In this document: positions 1 through 9,517 of the stretch, one piece after another
Position numbering within the stretch: position 1 is the stretch's first letter
Layout of the letters: each line of letters begins with the position of its first letter
DNA from: an uncultured Draconibacterium sp.
GTDB lineage: Bacteria > Bacteroidota > Bacteroidia > Bacteroidales > Prolixibacteraceae
NCBI RefSeq assembly: GCF_963676815.1
Contig: NZ_OY781365.1
Location: 5,862,501-5,926,500, forward strand
DNA: 64,000 nucleotides
Direction of reading: 5' to 3'
Translations under genes and position numbers: made by a program
Notes under the pieces: model-generated
What the model was told of the DNA's origin: nothing
Databases searched by the model: none
What the model saw: the letters and a program-made list of their open reading frames with translations, nothing else

Positions 1-501
1 CTGTTGATTGATACTGTAAATCGAATTTTCGGTAGATATATAGATCTTGTTGCTTTGATCTTGATTAATAGCCGAAATTTGATGAAAGCCATCTTCTTCC
101 AATTCAAAGCCATTCAGAACACGGTTAAAGTTATCCAGATACGGATTATAAATACATACTCCTCTCATTGATATAACCCAAAGCAAACCTGATTGATCGA
201 TAAAAAGTTTCTGAATCCGGTTATCGTATAAACTAGTGCTATCCGCACCTCCTGCTAGGTAACATGATAAATTGTTCCCTTTAAGGCAATAAAGACCGTC
301 GTCGGTCCCAATCCACATAAAACCGTTATCATCCTGAACGATACATGTACTGTTTTTGCTTTTGAATTCTTTATCCGGAATCGGATCTGCATATATTAAG
401 TCGACAGTTTGGGCATACAAAACATTTGGAATAATGAATATACAAAGTAGTAGGAGGAATTTATTCCAATATTTTTTCTTAATCGTTTTTATATACCTCA
501 T
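1..501 (-). CDS. Two-component sensor propeller protein, N-terminal part (cut by window edge)
   Basis: Reading leftwards from an ATG at 501, the frame stays open for 167 codons to base 1, so only the N-terminus is present. It begins with a basic stretch and a hydrophobic segment ending in a likely signal peptidase site (VLYAQ), then repeats of the regulator-propeller type such as DDNGFMWIGTDDGLY and QSGLLWV. In Bacteroidota these blades form the periplasmic sensor half of hybrid two-component systems or of propeller-linked kinases and regulators. The output half lies outside the window, so the final type cannot be decided. Confidence in the propeller assignment is good, in the full architecture low. 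Confidence 0.75.
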   Translation of the reverse strand, partial: MRYIKTIKKKYWNKFLLLLCIFIIPNVLYAQTVDLIYADPIPDKEFKSKNSTCIVQDDNGFMWIGTDDGLYCLKGNNLSCYLAGGADSTSLYDNRIQKLFIDQSGLLWVISMRGVCIYNPYLDNFNRVLNGFELEEDGFHQISAINQDQSNKIYISTENSIYSINQQ

Positions 502-696
502 ACCTTTAACAACATAAAAGATCTCTGGCTTCGGATATTCACAAACGAATGCCACTTAATAATCCAGGTAATTTTATCATTTCGGATTGAATAAAAATAT
601 ACCGTGGATGAACACTTCGATCAACTGTAAAAGTATTCTATATTTTTAAAATTAAGAGGTTGAAAAAGATGAGTTTAACTTCAAAATAGATTAAAT

Positions 697-746
697 TTCA
701 GTAAAAGTGCACAATCCAGAATTTCATTTTTACTGAATTGTGCACT
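697..746. terminator. Interleaved inverted repeats, probable 3' end of the S46 peptidase transcript
   Basis: Arms at 706-715 and 737-746 (AGTGCACAAT / ATTGTGCACT) form a 10-bp stem. A second pair at 697-706 (TTCAGTAAAA) and 728-737 (TTTTACTGAA) is interleaved with it. On the minus strand the GTGCAC stem is followed by TTTACTGAAATTT, so it may end the peptidase transcript that stops at 780. The two pairings cannot form as simple nested hairpins. Confidence 0.4.
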
Positions 747-779
747 ACAAACCATAAGCAAAGAGCCTATCGTATTCTA

Positions 780-2927
780 TTATTTCACAATACTCATTTC
801 ATTCAGTAAATACCCCGCTCCTGCAAACTTGTCGATAATAAACAGTGCATAGCGAATATCGAGCGAAATGTTACGACAATACTCCGGATCGTACATAATG
901 TCGCTCATGGTACTTTCCCAGGTTCTATCAAAATTTACCCCAATTAATTCGCCGTTTCCGTTTACTACCGGGCTACCCGAGTTTCCTCCCGTTGTGTGGT
1001 TCGATGCTAGGAAACAAACCGGAACATCACCATTCACGTCATATTGTCCAAAATCTTTATTCCGGTATAGCTCTTTTAGTTTATCCGGAACATCGTAATC
1101 GTATATTGCCGGGTTGTCTTTTTCCATTATTCCTGTTAGCGTTGTAAAGTATTTGTATTTCACACCGTCATTGGGCTCGTAACCTTCAACTTTTCCATAA
1201 GCCACACGCAACGTTAAGTTAGCATCCGGATAAAAAGCCTGTCCTTTTTTCATCTCCATTAAACCAGCCATATAAACTTTCATGTTTTCGTCAATAGATT
1301 TGTTGACCTTTCTAACCTCTGGCAAAATAGCTGTTTCGTAGATAAAATTCAGTTTATTGAACATTCCGATTATCGGATCCTTGCGTAATTTTAAGAGTTG
1401 CTTTTCGGTTCCGTTCTTCAGTAGGTCTTCCAGTTTGGCACGATCGGTTAAAACCGATTTCTGATAAACCTTCTTTATCAACTTTTCCCGATCAAAATCT
1501 TTTATTGTTTCTACAACTTCGGAAGGTATAAACGAAGCATCAAGGTCGTTGATCAGCACAGGCATTAATGCGGCAAAAAGTTCTTCGTCAGTTGGTTGAT
1601 TATAATCTTTAAAAAAGCCGGGCAGCCTGTTTAACATCGACGAACGCAATTGTTCAGCTCTTTCATTCTGGTCGTTCTCAATGTTGTTTATTATCGAATT
1701 TAATGTTTGTGCCTGGCCGAATAGCTCCACACCACGATAAACCACCTCACGGTAATAATCGTACGCTTTTATGTATTTTGCATACTTTGAATAGTCCTTT
1801 TCAAACGCATCGAAAACAGGTTTATATTCACTTTCCCACGTACCATTTTGCTGTGCCCACGATTTAAATATTTCTTCGTATGTCAGTTTCTTATTTATCG
1901 CATCAAGACGTTGTAAACCTTTAATTTCGCCCTGCCATTTTTTCCATGAATTGCTTATAGATTGATATTTTGCAGCGTACTGAATGCGTATTTTCGGATC
2001 CGATTTCATATCGCCTCCAATAATATCGAGTTTTTTATCGCGTAACATAATGCGGTCCGGATCGCGCTGATTCATGGTTACATCAACTGCCTGATGTGGC
2101 CAGTACTGCATGGTAGATCCGGGATTTCCAAAAACCATTGTAAAATCGCCAGGCTGAATTCCTTTCATCGACACCGGAAAAGATTTTTTGGGTTTAAACG
2201 GAACATTGTCTGGCGAATATTCAGCCGGCTCGTTGTTTTCGTCGGCATAAATTCTGAACAGCGAAAAATCGCCGGTGTGGCGCGGCCACATCCAGTTATC
2301 GGTATCGCCACCAAATTTGCCAATTGCCGAAGGTGGCGCTCCTACTAAACGAATATCTTTATAAACTTTGTATACATACAAAAAATACTGATTCCCATAA
2401 AACAGTGGTTTTACAGATGCTGTAAATTTCCCTTCTTGCTTTGCCTGTTTAACAATTCGGTCAATATTTTCTTTAATCTTTTTATCTTTTGCTTCACCTT
2501 CCAAATTTTCGGTTTCTGCCATAACTCTTTCGGTCACATCTTCCATATATTCCAAAAAACTTACTGTTAACCTCTCGTTTGGCAGTTCTTCGTCACGGTT
2601 CATAGCCCAAAAACCGTTGGTCAGATAATCGTGCTCAACTGTGCTGTGCGACTGAATCTGGCGGTATCCACAATGATGATTTGTTATCAGTAATCCTTCA
2701 TCTGATATAAGTTCTCCGGTACAACCTCCACCAAAAATTACCACAGCATCTTTCATGCTCGAATAATTCACATCATAAATATCTTGAGCTGTTAGTTTAA
2801 AACCCATTTCCTGCATTTCTTCCAGGTTGTATTTTTCCAGTAAAACAGGAATCCACATCCCTTCTTTGGCCGAAAGTTGAAACAGACTTAAACCAAGTAA
2901 TAGTAGTAATAAACTTTTCTTCTTCAT
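780..2927 (-). CDS. dpp11: Family S46 dipeptidyl-peptidase, DPP11 type (Asp/Glu-specific)
   Basis: A 715-residue protein with an N-terminal signal peptide (MKKKSLLLLLLGLSLFQLSAK). Family S46 serine exopeptidases cleave dipeptides from the N-termini of oligopeptides in the periplasm. The triad is visible: His85 in TNHHCGY, Asp220 in RHTGDF and Ser650 in GNSGSP. Eighteen residues after the serine is an arginine in NFDRTWE (Arg668), the position that is Arg673 in Porphyromonas DPP11 and glycine in DPP7; that arginine confers preference for Asp or Glu at P1. Length matches the family (about 720). It stands alone, next to a divergently transcribed histidine kinase. Substrate specificity rests on this one residue plus overall similarity and is therefore well supported but not proven. 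Confidence 0.93.
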   Translation of the reverse strand: MKKKSLLLLLLGLSLFQLSAKEGMWIPVLLEKYNLEEMQEMGFKLTAQDIYDVNYSSMKDAVVIFGGGCTGELISDEGLLITNHHCGYRQIQSHSTVEHDYLTNGFWAMNRDEELPNERLTVSFLEYMEDVTERVMAETENLEGEAKDKKIKENIDRIVKQAKQEGKFTASVKPLFYGNQYFLYVYKVYKDIRLVGAPPSAIGKFGGDTDNWMWPRHTGDFSLFRIYADENNEPAEYSPDNVPFKPKKSFPVSMKGIQPGDFTMVFGNPGSTMQYWPHQAVDVTMNQRDPDRIMLRDKKLDIIGGDMKSDPKIRIQYAAKYQSISNSWKKWQGEIKGLQRLDAINKKLTYEEIFKSWAQQNGTWESEYKPVFDAFEKDYSKYAKYIKAYDYYREVVYRGVELFGQAQTLNSIINNIENDQNERAEQLRSSMLNRLPGFFKDYNQPTDEELFAALMPVLINDLDASFIPSEVVETIKDFDREKLIKKVYQKSVLTDRAKLEDLLKNGTEKQLLKLRKDPIIGMFNKLNFIYETAILPEVRKVNKSIDENMKVYMAGLMEMKKGQAFYPDANLTLRVAYGKVEGYEPNDGVKYKYFTTLTGIMEKDNPAIYDYDVPDKLKELYRNKDFGQYDVNGDVPVCFLASNHTTGGNSGSPVVNGNGELIGVNFDRTWESTMSDIMYDPEYCRNISLDIRYALFIIDKFAGAGYLLNEMSIVK

Positions 2928-3076
2928 TCTTTAAATTTTTAAAGCCCTAAAGAGAATAAATTCAACCTAATAAAACAATGATTAAATACGCTTTTATAGC
3001 TGGATTTTAATTAGAGTTTAATGTTAGGACACATTTAATTAAACAAACAAAACAAGTTAAAATGCATTATAATACT

Positions 3077-3084
3077 TACATTTG
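3077..3084 (+). promoter_or_regulatory. Probable -7 box of the 7TM kinase gene
   Basis: TACATTTG fits the Bacteroidota -7 consensus TAnnTTTG, 26 bases before the ATG at 3110. No clear -33 TTG is seen at the usual distance. Confidence 0.4.
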
Positions 3085-3109
3085 TTAGAACTTCAATTGA
3101 CGCAAAGCT

Positions 3110-4906
3110 ATGATTGATTTTTTACCAACGGGCAGCATTATACAACTTGTAACTGCTTTTGCAGCTATTGGTACAAGTTTGCTCTTATGGAATTTCAGAA
3201 AAACCATTGAAGTTCGTTTTCTTATTCTGCTTGAGGTATTTGTGTTTATATGGGCGTGCAGTTATGCGCTGGAATTTAGCGCAGTAACACTTGAAGACAA
3301 AGTGTTTTTTTCACAGCTATCGTACCTTGGCATTGCGTTTATTCCTGTTTGCTATTTCTTTTTTACGACCTCGTTTAGTCAGAAATTTAATTTGGTTAGT
3401 AAACAAAGTATTATCATTACGTTGGTAATCCCAATAGTTACACTTTTGCTGGTATTTTCCAACAACAAACACCATTTGGTTTGGAAAGAGATTGCACTGG
3501 ACAGCAATAATAATATGCTACTGTACGAACATGGAATTTGGTTTTGGTGTTTTTACATTTATACGTTTATTCTCATTGCTTTTGGTATATACAACCTCGC
3601 CAGTTCAATATCTACTTTTACCAGTTACTATCGCAAACAATTGCGACTGCTAATAATCGCATCGCTAATTCCGATTGCAGCCAACCTAATGTATGTTTTC
3701 AATCTGAATCCATTTCCAGGATTCGACTGGACAACCGTTTCGTTTGTGTTAACCGGGCTGGTTATTGCGCTGGGAATATTCAGGTATAAAATTTTCGAAC
3801 TTATTCCGCTCGCACAGGAAAAACTACTTGACACAATGCCCGACGGGGTTTTAATGATTAATGCTAATGGAATTATTGAAGAAGCTAACCCGGCATTGGT
3901 AAAAACTTTCGAACTGAGTAAAAAACTTACCAAACATACCAAATACAACCTGGCATTTAAAAAGTATCCTGCTATAATTGAATTGCTTGATTCAAAAGAA
4001 GATAAAGTATTAAGTTTTGAATCGAAAAGAAACAACCAATTACATTTTTACCATATCCGAATGTCGATTATTTATAATCAGATTGGGAGTTTTAACGGAA
4101 AACTAATGGTTGTTTCTGATGTTACTTCGATACGATCGGCAGAAAAAACCCTGAAGCAAAAAAACAGGCAACTAAAAGAGCAGATTAAGAAAAACGAGAA
4201 ACTAATTGACGATCTTGATGCCTATGCCCATACGCTGGCTCACGATTTAAAAAACTCGTTGGGACTGATTTATTCATCAAGTGATATTATTATTGAATCC
4301 ATTGATGAAAAGGATATGGATACGGCAACTGAGTTCTCGAAGATTGTTAAAGAATCAGCCACAAAAACCATTAACGTTACCAACGAACTTTTAAAAATGG
4401 CTACCGCAGGCCATGTAGATGTTGAAACAGCGCCGGTGGAAATGCAAAAAATATATGAAACGGCACTTGAGCAAATTCAGGAAACCATTACCGAATACAA
4501 TGCAAAAATTAGTGTGCAGGGCAACTGGATTAACGCTCGCGCTTATGCACCCTGGACAGAAGAAATATGGACAAACCTCTTATCAAATGCGATGAAATAT
4601 GGCGGTACGCCTCCACTCATTCAGATTGGATGCGAACTTAACGGTAACAATCAGGTGAAATACTGGATTAAAGACAACGGTGATGGGATTCCGCAAAATC
4701 AACAACAGAATATTTTTAACAAACACACCCGTTTGCAACCCGAAAAAGCATTGGGTTACGGCCTTGGCCTATCAATCGTAAAACGTATAGTTGAAAAACT
4801 TAACGGAACCGTTGGTGTTGAAAGCTTTGGAGAAAAAGGAGCCGGAGCACTCTTTTATTTTATACTTCCAGCTGTAAAGGACAAATCACTTGATAATACG
4901 CATTAA
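3110..4906 (+). CDS. 7TM-PAS sensor histidine kinase
   Basis: A 598-residue membrane kinase. Residues about 1-225 form seven hydrophobic segments like the 7TMR histidine-kinase N-terminal domain. A PAS-like segment follows (about 230-350), then a short coiled coil and the kinase core. The phosphoacceptor is His378 in LAHDLKNS; the ATPase part shows an N box (NLLSNAMKYGG), a G1 box (DNGDGIP) and a G2 box (GYGLGLSI). No response regulator lies beside it, so the partner is unknown. Its last 21 bases overlap the convergent serine hydrolase gene. It is an orphan kinase; the ligand sensed by the 7TM domain cannot be told from sequence. Confidence 0.9.
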   Translation: MIDFLPTGSIIQLVTAFAAIGTSLLLWNFRKTIEVRFLILLEVFVFIWACSYALEFSAVTLEDKVFFSQLSYLGIAFIPVCYFFFTTSFSQKFNLVSKQSIIITLVIPIVTLLLVFSNNKHHLVWKEIALDSNNNMLLYEHGIWFWCFYIYTFILIAFGIYNLASSISTFTSYYRKQLRLLIIASLIPIAANLMYVFNLNPFPGFDWTTVSFVLTGLVIALGIFRYKIFELIPLAQEKLLDTMPDGVLMINANGIIEEANPALVKTFELSKKLTKHTKYNLAFKKYPAIIELLDSKEDKVLSFESKRNNQLHFYHIRMSIIYNQIGSFNGKLMVVSDVTSIRSAEKTLKQKNRQLKEQIKKNEKLIDDLDAYAHTLAHDLKNSLGLIYSSSDIIIESIDEKDMDTATEFSKIVKESATKTINVTNELLKMATAGHVDVETAPVEMQKIYETALEQIQETITEYNAKISVQGNWINARAYAPWTEEIWTNLLSNAMKYGGTPPLIQIGCELNGNNQVKYWIKDNGDGIPQNQQQNIFNKHTRLQPEKALGYGLGLSIVKRIVEKLNGTVGVESFGEKGAGALFYFILPAVKDKSLDNTH

Positions 4907-5977
4907 TATTTCCCACATTTCATTATGAAAAAGTACCGGTAACAACGAATTTCCGGGTGCTTCACCCATACGAATCACAACGATATCATTACCGGGTAAA
5001 ACTTCTATAAACTGGCCATTTTTACCCATGGCGGCTACCAGGTCATTTGGTGCCTGCGGGCTCATATCTGTATTTACCGGAGTTGTGAAACCGGGTAATA
5101 CAACAGATCCCTTACCATTTAGCCACCACAAATAGCCGTACGACAGATTTAAATCCTGCGACGAATTAAGCATGGAATTGTAATAATTTTTATCGTGTAA
5201 AATTTCCTGGCCATTCCAGTTGCCTTCTCGCAGAATAAATAAACCAAACCGTGCCGCATCACGCGCCGTACTCCAATAAACATTATTGTAGCCACTTTTT
5301 ATCCAGCTGCCATTCATGCCTGTTTTTTGCCCAAAATAATCGTTTGTAAAACGGTTGTAATTCATATCTGCAGCGGCAACAACAACTTCCTCAAGCAAGG
5401 TGTACGGAGCATTGTGATAAAACCATTCTTCGCCGGCATCAACCCCATAAGTTAAACATTCGGGCAATGTACAATCCAGGTCGGTTTGCTCATGATTTAA
5501 TCCGCTAGTCATTGTAAGTTGATGTTTTATCGTTATCAGGTTTTCTTTATCCGGTTCCAAACTTGTCCAGCCGGTTCCGAGGTAATCCGATGTTTTATTG
5601 TTGATGGAAAGAAAACCTTCCTGCTGTGCAATTCCAACCAAAACTGAGGTTAACGATTTGCCCGCCGACGCCCAATACCACTTCGTATTTTTATCGAACG
5701 AAGCAATATTCAGAATATCTTTTCCCCAATAATTCTCCAAAACTATACGTCCATTTTTTAATATTATGAAAGCTCTTGTGTTATTTTCTTCCAGAAAATC
5801 ATAAAGTTCCGGAACCACTTGTTCGTTCCAGCCAAGCTCCAAAATATCAGCACTTTCCCAGCTTTCCGTTTCTAAGGGCGGAAAATAATTATTCGTTTCG
5901 TTTAGATCGTCGGTTTCATTTTCATTCGAACATGCAAACAACAAAAACGGGATTAAAAAAATGATATAACGATTCAT
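4886..5977 (-). CDS. Beta-lactamase-family serine hydrolase, lipoprotein
   Basis: I chose the ATG at 5977 because it starts a lipoprotein signal (MNRYIIFLIPFLLFACSNE, lipobox FLLFAC); a longer frame runs back to 6097 but would overlap the glycerate kinase. The mature protein of about 345 residues has the class C beta-lactamase / penicillin-binding fold hallmark SxxK (SAGKS) and a C-terminal strand motif GKNGQFIEVLPGN similar to family members. Such proteins are esterases, D-aminopeptidases or amide hydrolases at the cell surface, and the substrate is not predictable. It lies 35 bases downstream of glycerate kinase on the same strand, so the two may be co-transcribed. Confidence 0.85.
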   Translation of the reverse strand: MNRYIIFLIPFLLFACSNENETDDLNETNNYFPPLETESWESADILELGWNEQVVPELYDFLEENNTRAFIILKNGRIVLENYWGKDILNIASFDKNTKWYWASAGKSLTSVLVGIAQQEGFLSINNKTSDYLGTGWTSLEPDKENLITIKHQLTMTSGLNHEQTDLDCTLPECLTYGVDAGEEWFYHNAPYTLLEEVVVAAADMNYNRFTNDYFGQKTGMNGSWIKSGYNNVYWSTARDAARFGLFILREGNWNGQEILHDKNYYNSMLNSSQDLNLSYGYLWWLNGKGSVVLPGFTTPVNTDMSPQAPNDLVAAMGKNGQFIEVLPGNDIVVIRMGEAPGNSLLPVLFHNEMWEILMRIIK

Positions 5978-6011
5978 GCCTGTGAATTTTGTTCTTCCAA
6001 TATAAGGAATA

Positions 6012-7142
6012 TTATTCGTCGCGGTAAATGTTCCTTGCAAACTTTTCGGCTGCGTTTTCAAGGTATTTCGCAGCATTTTTAATGGAATCCCCAACATCGG
6101 CTGCCTGCTCCATCATTTCAGCCAGAAAGTCGATTTTGTGTGCTTTTATTTGCTGAACAGTTAACTCACTTAACCCGCAAAAAACAGCCAACTTCTGTTT
6201 CGTTCTCGAATCAAGCACACCTTTTATTACTTTTCCAGAGAATGTTTGGCAGTCAAACTTGCCTTCGCCGGTAACAATCCAATCAGCGTCTTTTACCTGC
6301 TCATCAAAGTCGGCAATTGATTTTATGAGTTCGGTGCCCGATTTCAATTCCGCATTTAGAAACAAAACACAACCGGCTCCAAGTCCTCCGGCAGCTCCGG
6401 CTCCCGCAATATTTTGCAGGTTCTTTCCGAATTGTTTTACCACCCTTTCGCTGAAATTCTTCAACCCCGCATCCAGGTCATCTACCATCTGCCCAGATGC
6501 GCCCTTTTGCGGTGCGTAAATATGTGCAGCTCCATTTGGTCCGAACAATGGATTATTAACATCGCAGGCTACTTCAAATTTTACACTTCCGAGTTCGCTA
6601 ATTACATTCGAAGTGTCGATGGTGGCCAATCGGTTTAGATCTTTGCCCGCTCCTTTCAGCAATGTGTTTTCAGCATCAAAAAAGCGAAAACCAAGAGCTG
6701 TTGCCATCCCCATTCCTGCATCGTTGGTTGAACTTCCGCCAATTCCTAAAAGTATATGTTTTGCCCCACGTTTTATGGCATCCAATATCAATTCGCCTGT
6801 TCCATAAGTTGATGTTTCCATCGGATTCAACTCTTCGTTCTTTAGTAGGCGAATTCCAGATGCTTCGGCCATTTCAATAAAAGCCAGCTTTTCTTTTTCG
6901 GAATACAGATAGTTGGCTTGAATGGGGCGTAATAAGGGATCGTGCACCTCTGCAGAAATCAGTTTTCCGCCGGTATAAAATTTCAGGGCATCGACTGTAC
7001 CGTCACCTCCGTCGGCGAGTGGCAACTTTACAATAACAATATTTTCAAATTGTTTTCTGATACCACGTTCAACGGCATAGCAAAATTCAATTCCGGTTAA
7101 TGAGCCTTTAAATTTGTCGGGTGCGATTACGATCTTCTTCAT
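6012..7142 (-). CDS. garK: Glycerate kinase
   Basis: About 376 residues starting MKKIVIAPDKFKGSLT, the typical opening of the GarK/GlxK glycerate 2-kinase family. A longer frame to 7187 adds 15 residues that do not look like family sequence and would run into a terminator hairpin, so 7142 is preferred. Further family marks are LPLADGGDGTVDA, GIGGSSTNDAGMG and VTGEGKFDCQT. The enzyme phosphorylates D-glycerate with ATP, feeding glycolysis. It follows a block of sugar oxidoreductases, and the neighbourhood fits catabolism of oxidised sugars, though a terminator separates it from them. The symbol is a family label; which carbon is phosphorylated is inferred from the family. Confidence 0.92.
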   Translation of the reverse strand: MKKIVIAPDKFKGSLTGIEFCYAVERGIRKQFENIVIVKLPLADGGDGTVDALKFYTGGKLISAEVHDPLLRPIQANYLYSEKEKLAFIEMAEASGIRLLKNEELNPMETSTYGTGELILDAIKRGAKHILLGIGGSSTNDAGMGMATALGFRFFDAENTLLKGAGKDLNRLATIDTSNVISELGSVKFEVACDVNNPLFGPNGAAHIYAPQKGASGQMVDDLDAGLKNFSERVVKQFGKNLQNIAGAGAAGGLGAGCVLFLNAELKSGTELIKSIADFDEQVKDADWIVTGEGKFDCQTFSGKVIKGVLDSRTKQKLAVFCGLSELTVQQIKAHKIDFLAEMMEQAADVGDSIKNAAKYLENAAEKFARNIYRDE

Positions 7143-7186
7143 TTCCCTAAAATAAGAATATTTACAAAGTAGTTGGCTGTTAATCA

Positions 7187-7218
7187 AAAACGGGAAGTCA
7201 CAATTAACTTCCCGTTTT
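7187..7218 (-). terminator. Rho-independent terminator after the Gfo/Idh gene
   Basis: A perfect 12-bp stem (AAAACGGGAAGT at 7187-7198, ACTTCCCGTTTT at 7207-7218) with an 8-base loop lies 25 bases beyond the stop at 7243 on the minus strand. Confidence 0.75.
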
Positions 7219-7242
7219 CAATATCCATATTTTTTAAATCTA

Positions 7243-8553
7243 CTACACTTTGGGTAGTTGCCAGTCTTTACTGTAATTCAGCGTCATTAAATCCGTGGCT
7301 GCGGCCTCGTTGAACGACTGCGATGCATTATTCCAGTGAATCCGCTGCCCAACGCGGTAAGCCATATTTCCCATCTCGGAAACGATGGCGGTTTTTGCAC
7401 CAACTTCAACCGGAGCATTTAACGAACCGCCTTTCCGTATGCACGACAGCAGGTTTTGCACGTGCTCATTAAGTCCATCGCCATATTCATTCTGCGCTTT
7501 GGCCTCAAAAAACGGTCCTTTCAATTCATTGCTGTGATCAGGTAAAATTTCGTAACCACTACGGGTAACCACCAGCGTTCCTTTTTGCCCAACAAATGCC
7601 ACACCATGTGCTTTTTGGTATGGTCCGATTCCCGGATTTAATCCACATTCCCAAATCATAGTATGTTTGGGATATTGATAAATGGCTTGCTGAATATCGG
7701 GAGTTTCAATCGCTCCCGGTTTGTGGTAAAAAATACCGCCGCCCGGAGAAATCGACTCAGGCATATAGGCATCCATAGCATATAATGCAAAATCGAGTAA
7801 GTGGACGCCCCAATCCGTCATTGCACCGCCTGCATAATCCCACCACCAACGGAAATTATAATGGAAACGATTTAAATTAAACGGCCGTTCTGGAGCTGGT
7901 CCTAACCACATATCATAGTCGACATAATCCGGCGCTACTGCATCTTCCATTACCGGATATGGTGTATCGTAACCTTTGTAAATCCATGCTTTTACCAAAT
8001 GAACGTCGCCCAGTAGTCCAGACTTTACAATTTCGGAAGCTTCAAACCAATGTTTTGAGCTGCGTTGCCACATACCTACCTGGCAGAATAACTCAGGGTG
8101 TTTTGCCTGGGCAGCCACCATTGCATTACACTCTTCAATGCTGTGGCCCATCGGTTTTTCCACATATACGTGTTTTCCCGCATCCAATGCCATCATCATC
8201 ATTATGGCATGCCAGTGGTCAGGTGTTCCGATAATTACTACCTGTACATCCTTATTGTCCAATACATCTCTGAAATCGGCGTAAGTAAGCGGTCGTTTCC
8301 CAGTCATTTTTTCAACGTCAGCAGCTCTTTTCTCCAACACGTTACTGTCAACATCGCAAAGTGCCACACAGGCTACATTGTTTTCCTCACGCAAGAAACT
8401 GCTGAGGTTACTAAATCCCATCGAACGACATCCAATAAGCGCCACGTTTACTTGCTCGGCAGGCGATGCACAAGCATTCAAAAGCCCCGGTGCAACGCCA
8501 ACTGCGGCTGTGGCTATTGCCGAATGTTTTATAAATTCTCTTCTATCTGTCAT
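7243..8553 (-). CDS. Gfo/Idh/MocA oxidoreductase, exported by Tat
   Basis: A 436-residue protein beginning MTDRREFIKHSAIATAA, a twin-arginine signal, with a possible lipobox (LLNAC) after it, so it probably acts outside the cytoplasm, perhaps membrane-attached. A Rossmann NAD(P)-binding fold follows (NVALIGCRSMGFSN), then the catalytic EKP motif in HVYVEKPMGHS and the tryptophan-rich segment WWWDYAGGAMTDWGVH seen in exported members of the family. The family oxidises or epimerises sugars and sugar acids with a tightly bound nicotinamide cofactor. It is the last gene of a run with a DUF6807 protein and other oxidoreductases. The substrate is unknown. Confidence 0.9.
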   Translation of the reverse strand: MTDRREFIKHSAIATAAVGVAPGLLNACASPAEQVNVALIGCRSMGFSNLSSFLREENNVACVALCDVDSNVLEKRAADVEKMTGKRPLTYADFRDVLDNKDVQVVIIGTPDHWHAIMMMMALDAGKHVYVEKPMGHSIEECNAMVAAQAKHPELFCQVGMWQRSSKHWFEASEIVKSGLLGDVHLVKAWIYKGYDTPYPVMEDAVAPDYVDYDMWLGPAPERPFNLNRFHYNFRWWWDYAGGAMTDWGVHLLDFALYAMDAYMPESISPGGGIFYHKPGAIETPDIQQAIYQYPKHTMIWECGLNPGIGPYQKAHGVAFVGQKGTLVVTRSGYEILPDHSNELKGPFFEAKAQNEYGDGLNEHVQNLLSCIRKGGSLNAPVEVGAKTAIVSEMGNMAYRVGQRIHWNNASQSFNEAAATDLMTLNYSKDWQLPKV

Positions 8554-8593
8554 TCTTTTGTTATAATCTTTAGTTTTCTGTTGTTACAAATGA

Positions 8594-9517
8594 TTATTCA
8601 TCAATCAATTTTGAAATTCTTTTTGCATTCATTTTGCCGGAATAGACAATAAGCGAATACTTTAAAACCAGTGGTTCGGTAGTTGACAGCGCAACCGGCT
8701 CAGAACCCGGCCAGGATATATTTTGCATGCTGTTCTTTTCGCGCAGGATCAGATTTTGCGGATAACCCGGATTTTCCTTGTTATCAATAATCGCAATACC
8801 AGCCTTTGAGTTTCCTTTGCCCAATGATCCAGAAATGCTTACAAAACCATCCGACTCAATTGCATTATCCTGAGGTTTTATGTTGCCGTGTGCTCCTGAG
8901 AACTGAACATCATCGGGTAAGATCATACGAACCGAAAAACCACCGTAACCTTTTTCATCTTCCGAACCACCAATACGTAAATTCTCTTCCAATGCCAGCA
9001 AACTAATTTCAAAATCAATTCTGCGGTATTTTAAAGTACTTTCATGTATGTGAATCGAAACATTCTCCTGAATATACGGCTTTGGTACGCCATTCTTTTT
9101 CCATTTATCCGACGACCAAAGTACCTCGCTCTTTAGCCAAACCGTTTTATCCGGATCTTTGATAAATTCGATTTCGGTAATTTCCTGGTCAAAATCTTTT
9201 ATCTCCCACGGATCGCCAATACGTTCATCGCCAATCCAAACCTGATGCCAGGCCCAGAAAATTCCCCGGTGATGTAGATGATCAGCAGGAAAGTCTTCGG
9301 TAAGAATTTTACCGTTAAGACCCCAAAGCGGGTGAATATAGTTGCAGCGCTCGTAAGCACCATCCTTGTTTAGCGGGTGCATCTCGTAAAACAAAACGTT
9401 TGAAGAACCATCAACGATTTTAATTCCATCCGGTTGTTTTTTCATGGTTAGTTGCCCAAATGCCACACCGTTGGAGAGCAACACGAAGAGTAGTGATATT
9501 GCAAAAGATCTTTTCAT
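8594..9517 (-). CDS. DUF6807 (PmoA-family) secreted protein
   Basis: A 307-residue protein with a Sec signal (MKRSFAISLLFVLLSNGVAFGQ). The segment LHHRGIFWAWHQVWIGDERI marks Pfam DUF6807, called PmoA family in annotations although no link with methane oxidation is established. In Bacteroidota these genes accompany Gfo/Idh/MocA oxidoreductases in glycan and glycoside degradation clusters, as here. The His-rich HLHHRG motif could bind a metal or a sugar. Its start overlaps the stop of the ApbE-like gene by four bases (ATGA), so the two are translationally coupled. The molecular function is not known. Confidence 0.85.
   Translation of the reverse strand: MKRSFAISLLFVLLSNGVAFGQLTMKKQPDGIKIVDGSSNVLFYEMHPLNKDGAYERCNYIHPLWGLNGKILTEDFPADHLHHRGIFWAWHQVWIGDERIGDPWEIKDFDQEITEIEFIKDPDKTVWLKSEVLWSSDKWKKNGVPKPYIQENVSIHIHESTLKYRRIDFEISLLALEENLRIGGSEDEKGYGGFSVRMILPDDVQFSGAHGNIKPQDNAIESDGFVSISGSLGKGNSKAGIAIIDNKENPGYPQNLILREKNSMQNISWPGSEPVALSTTEPLVLKYSLIVYSGKMNAKRISKLIDE

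Noticed and set aside
8098..8652. Long plus-strand reading frame of 184 codons
   Set aside because: It lies antisense to the Gfo/Idh gene and its upstream neighbour, has no family features, and the minus-strand proteins are clearly real.
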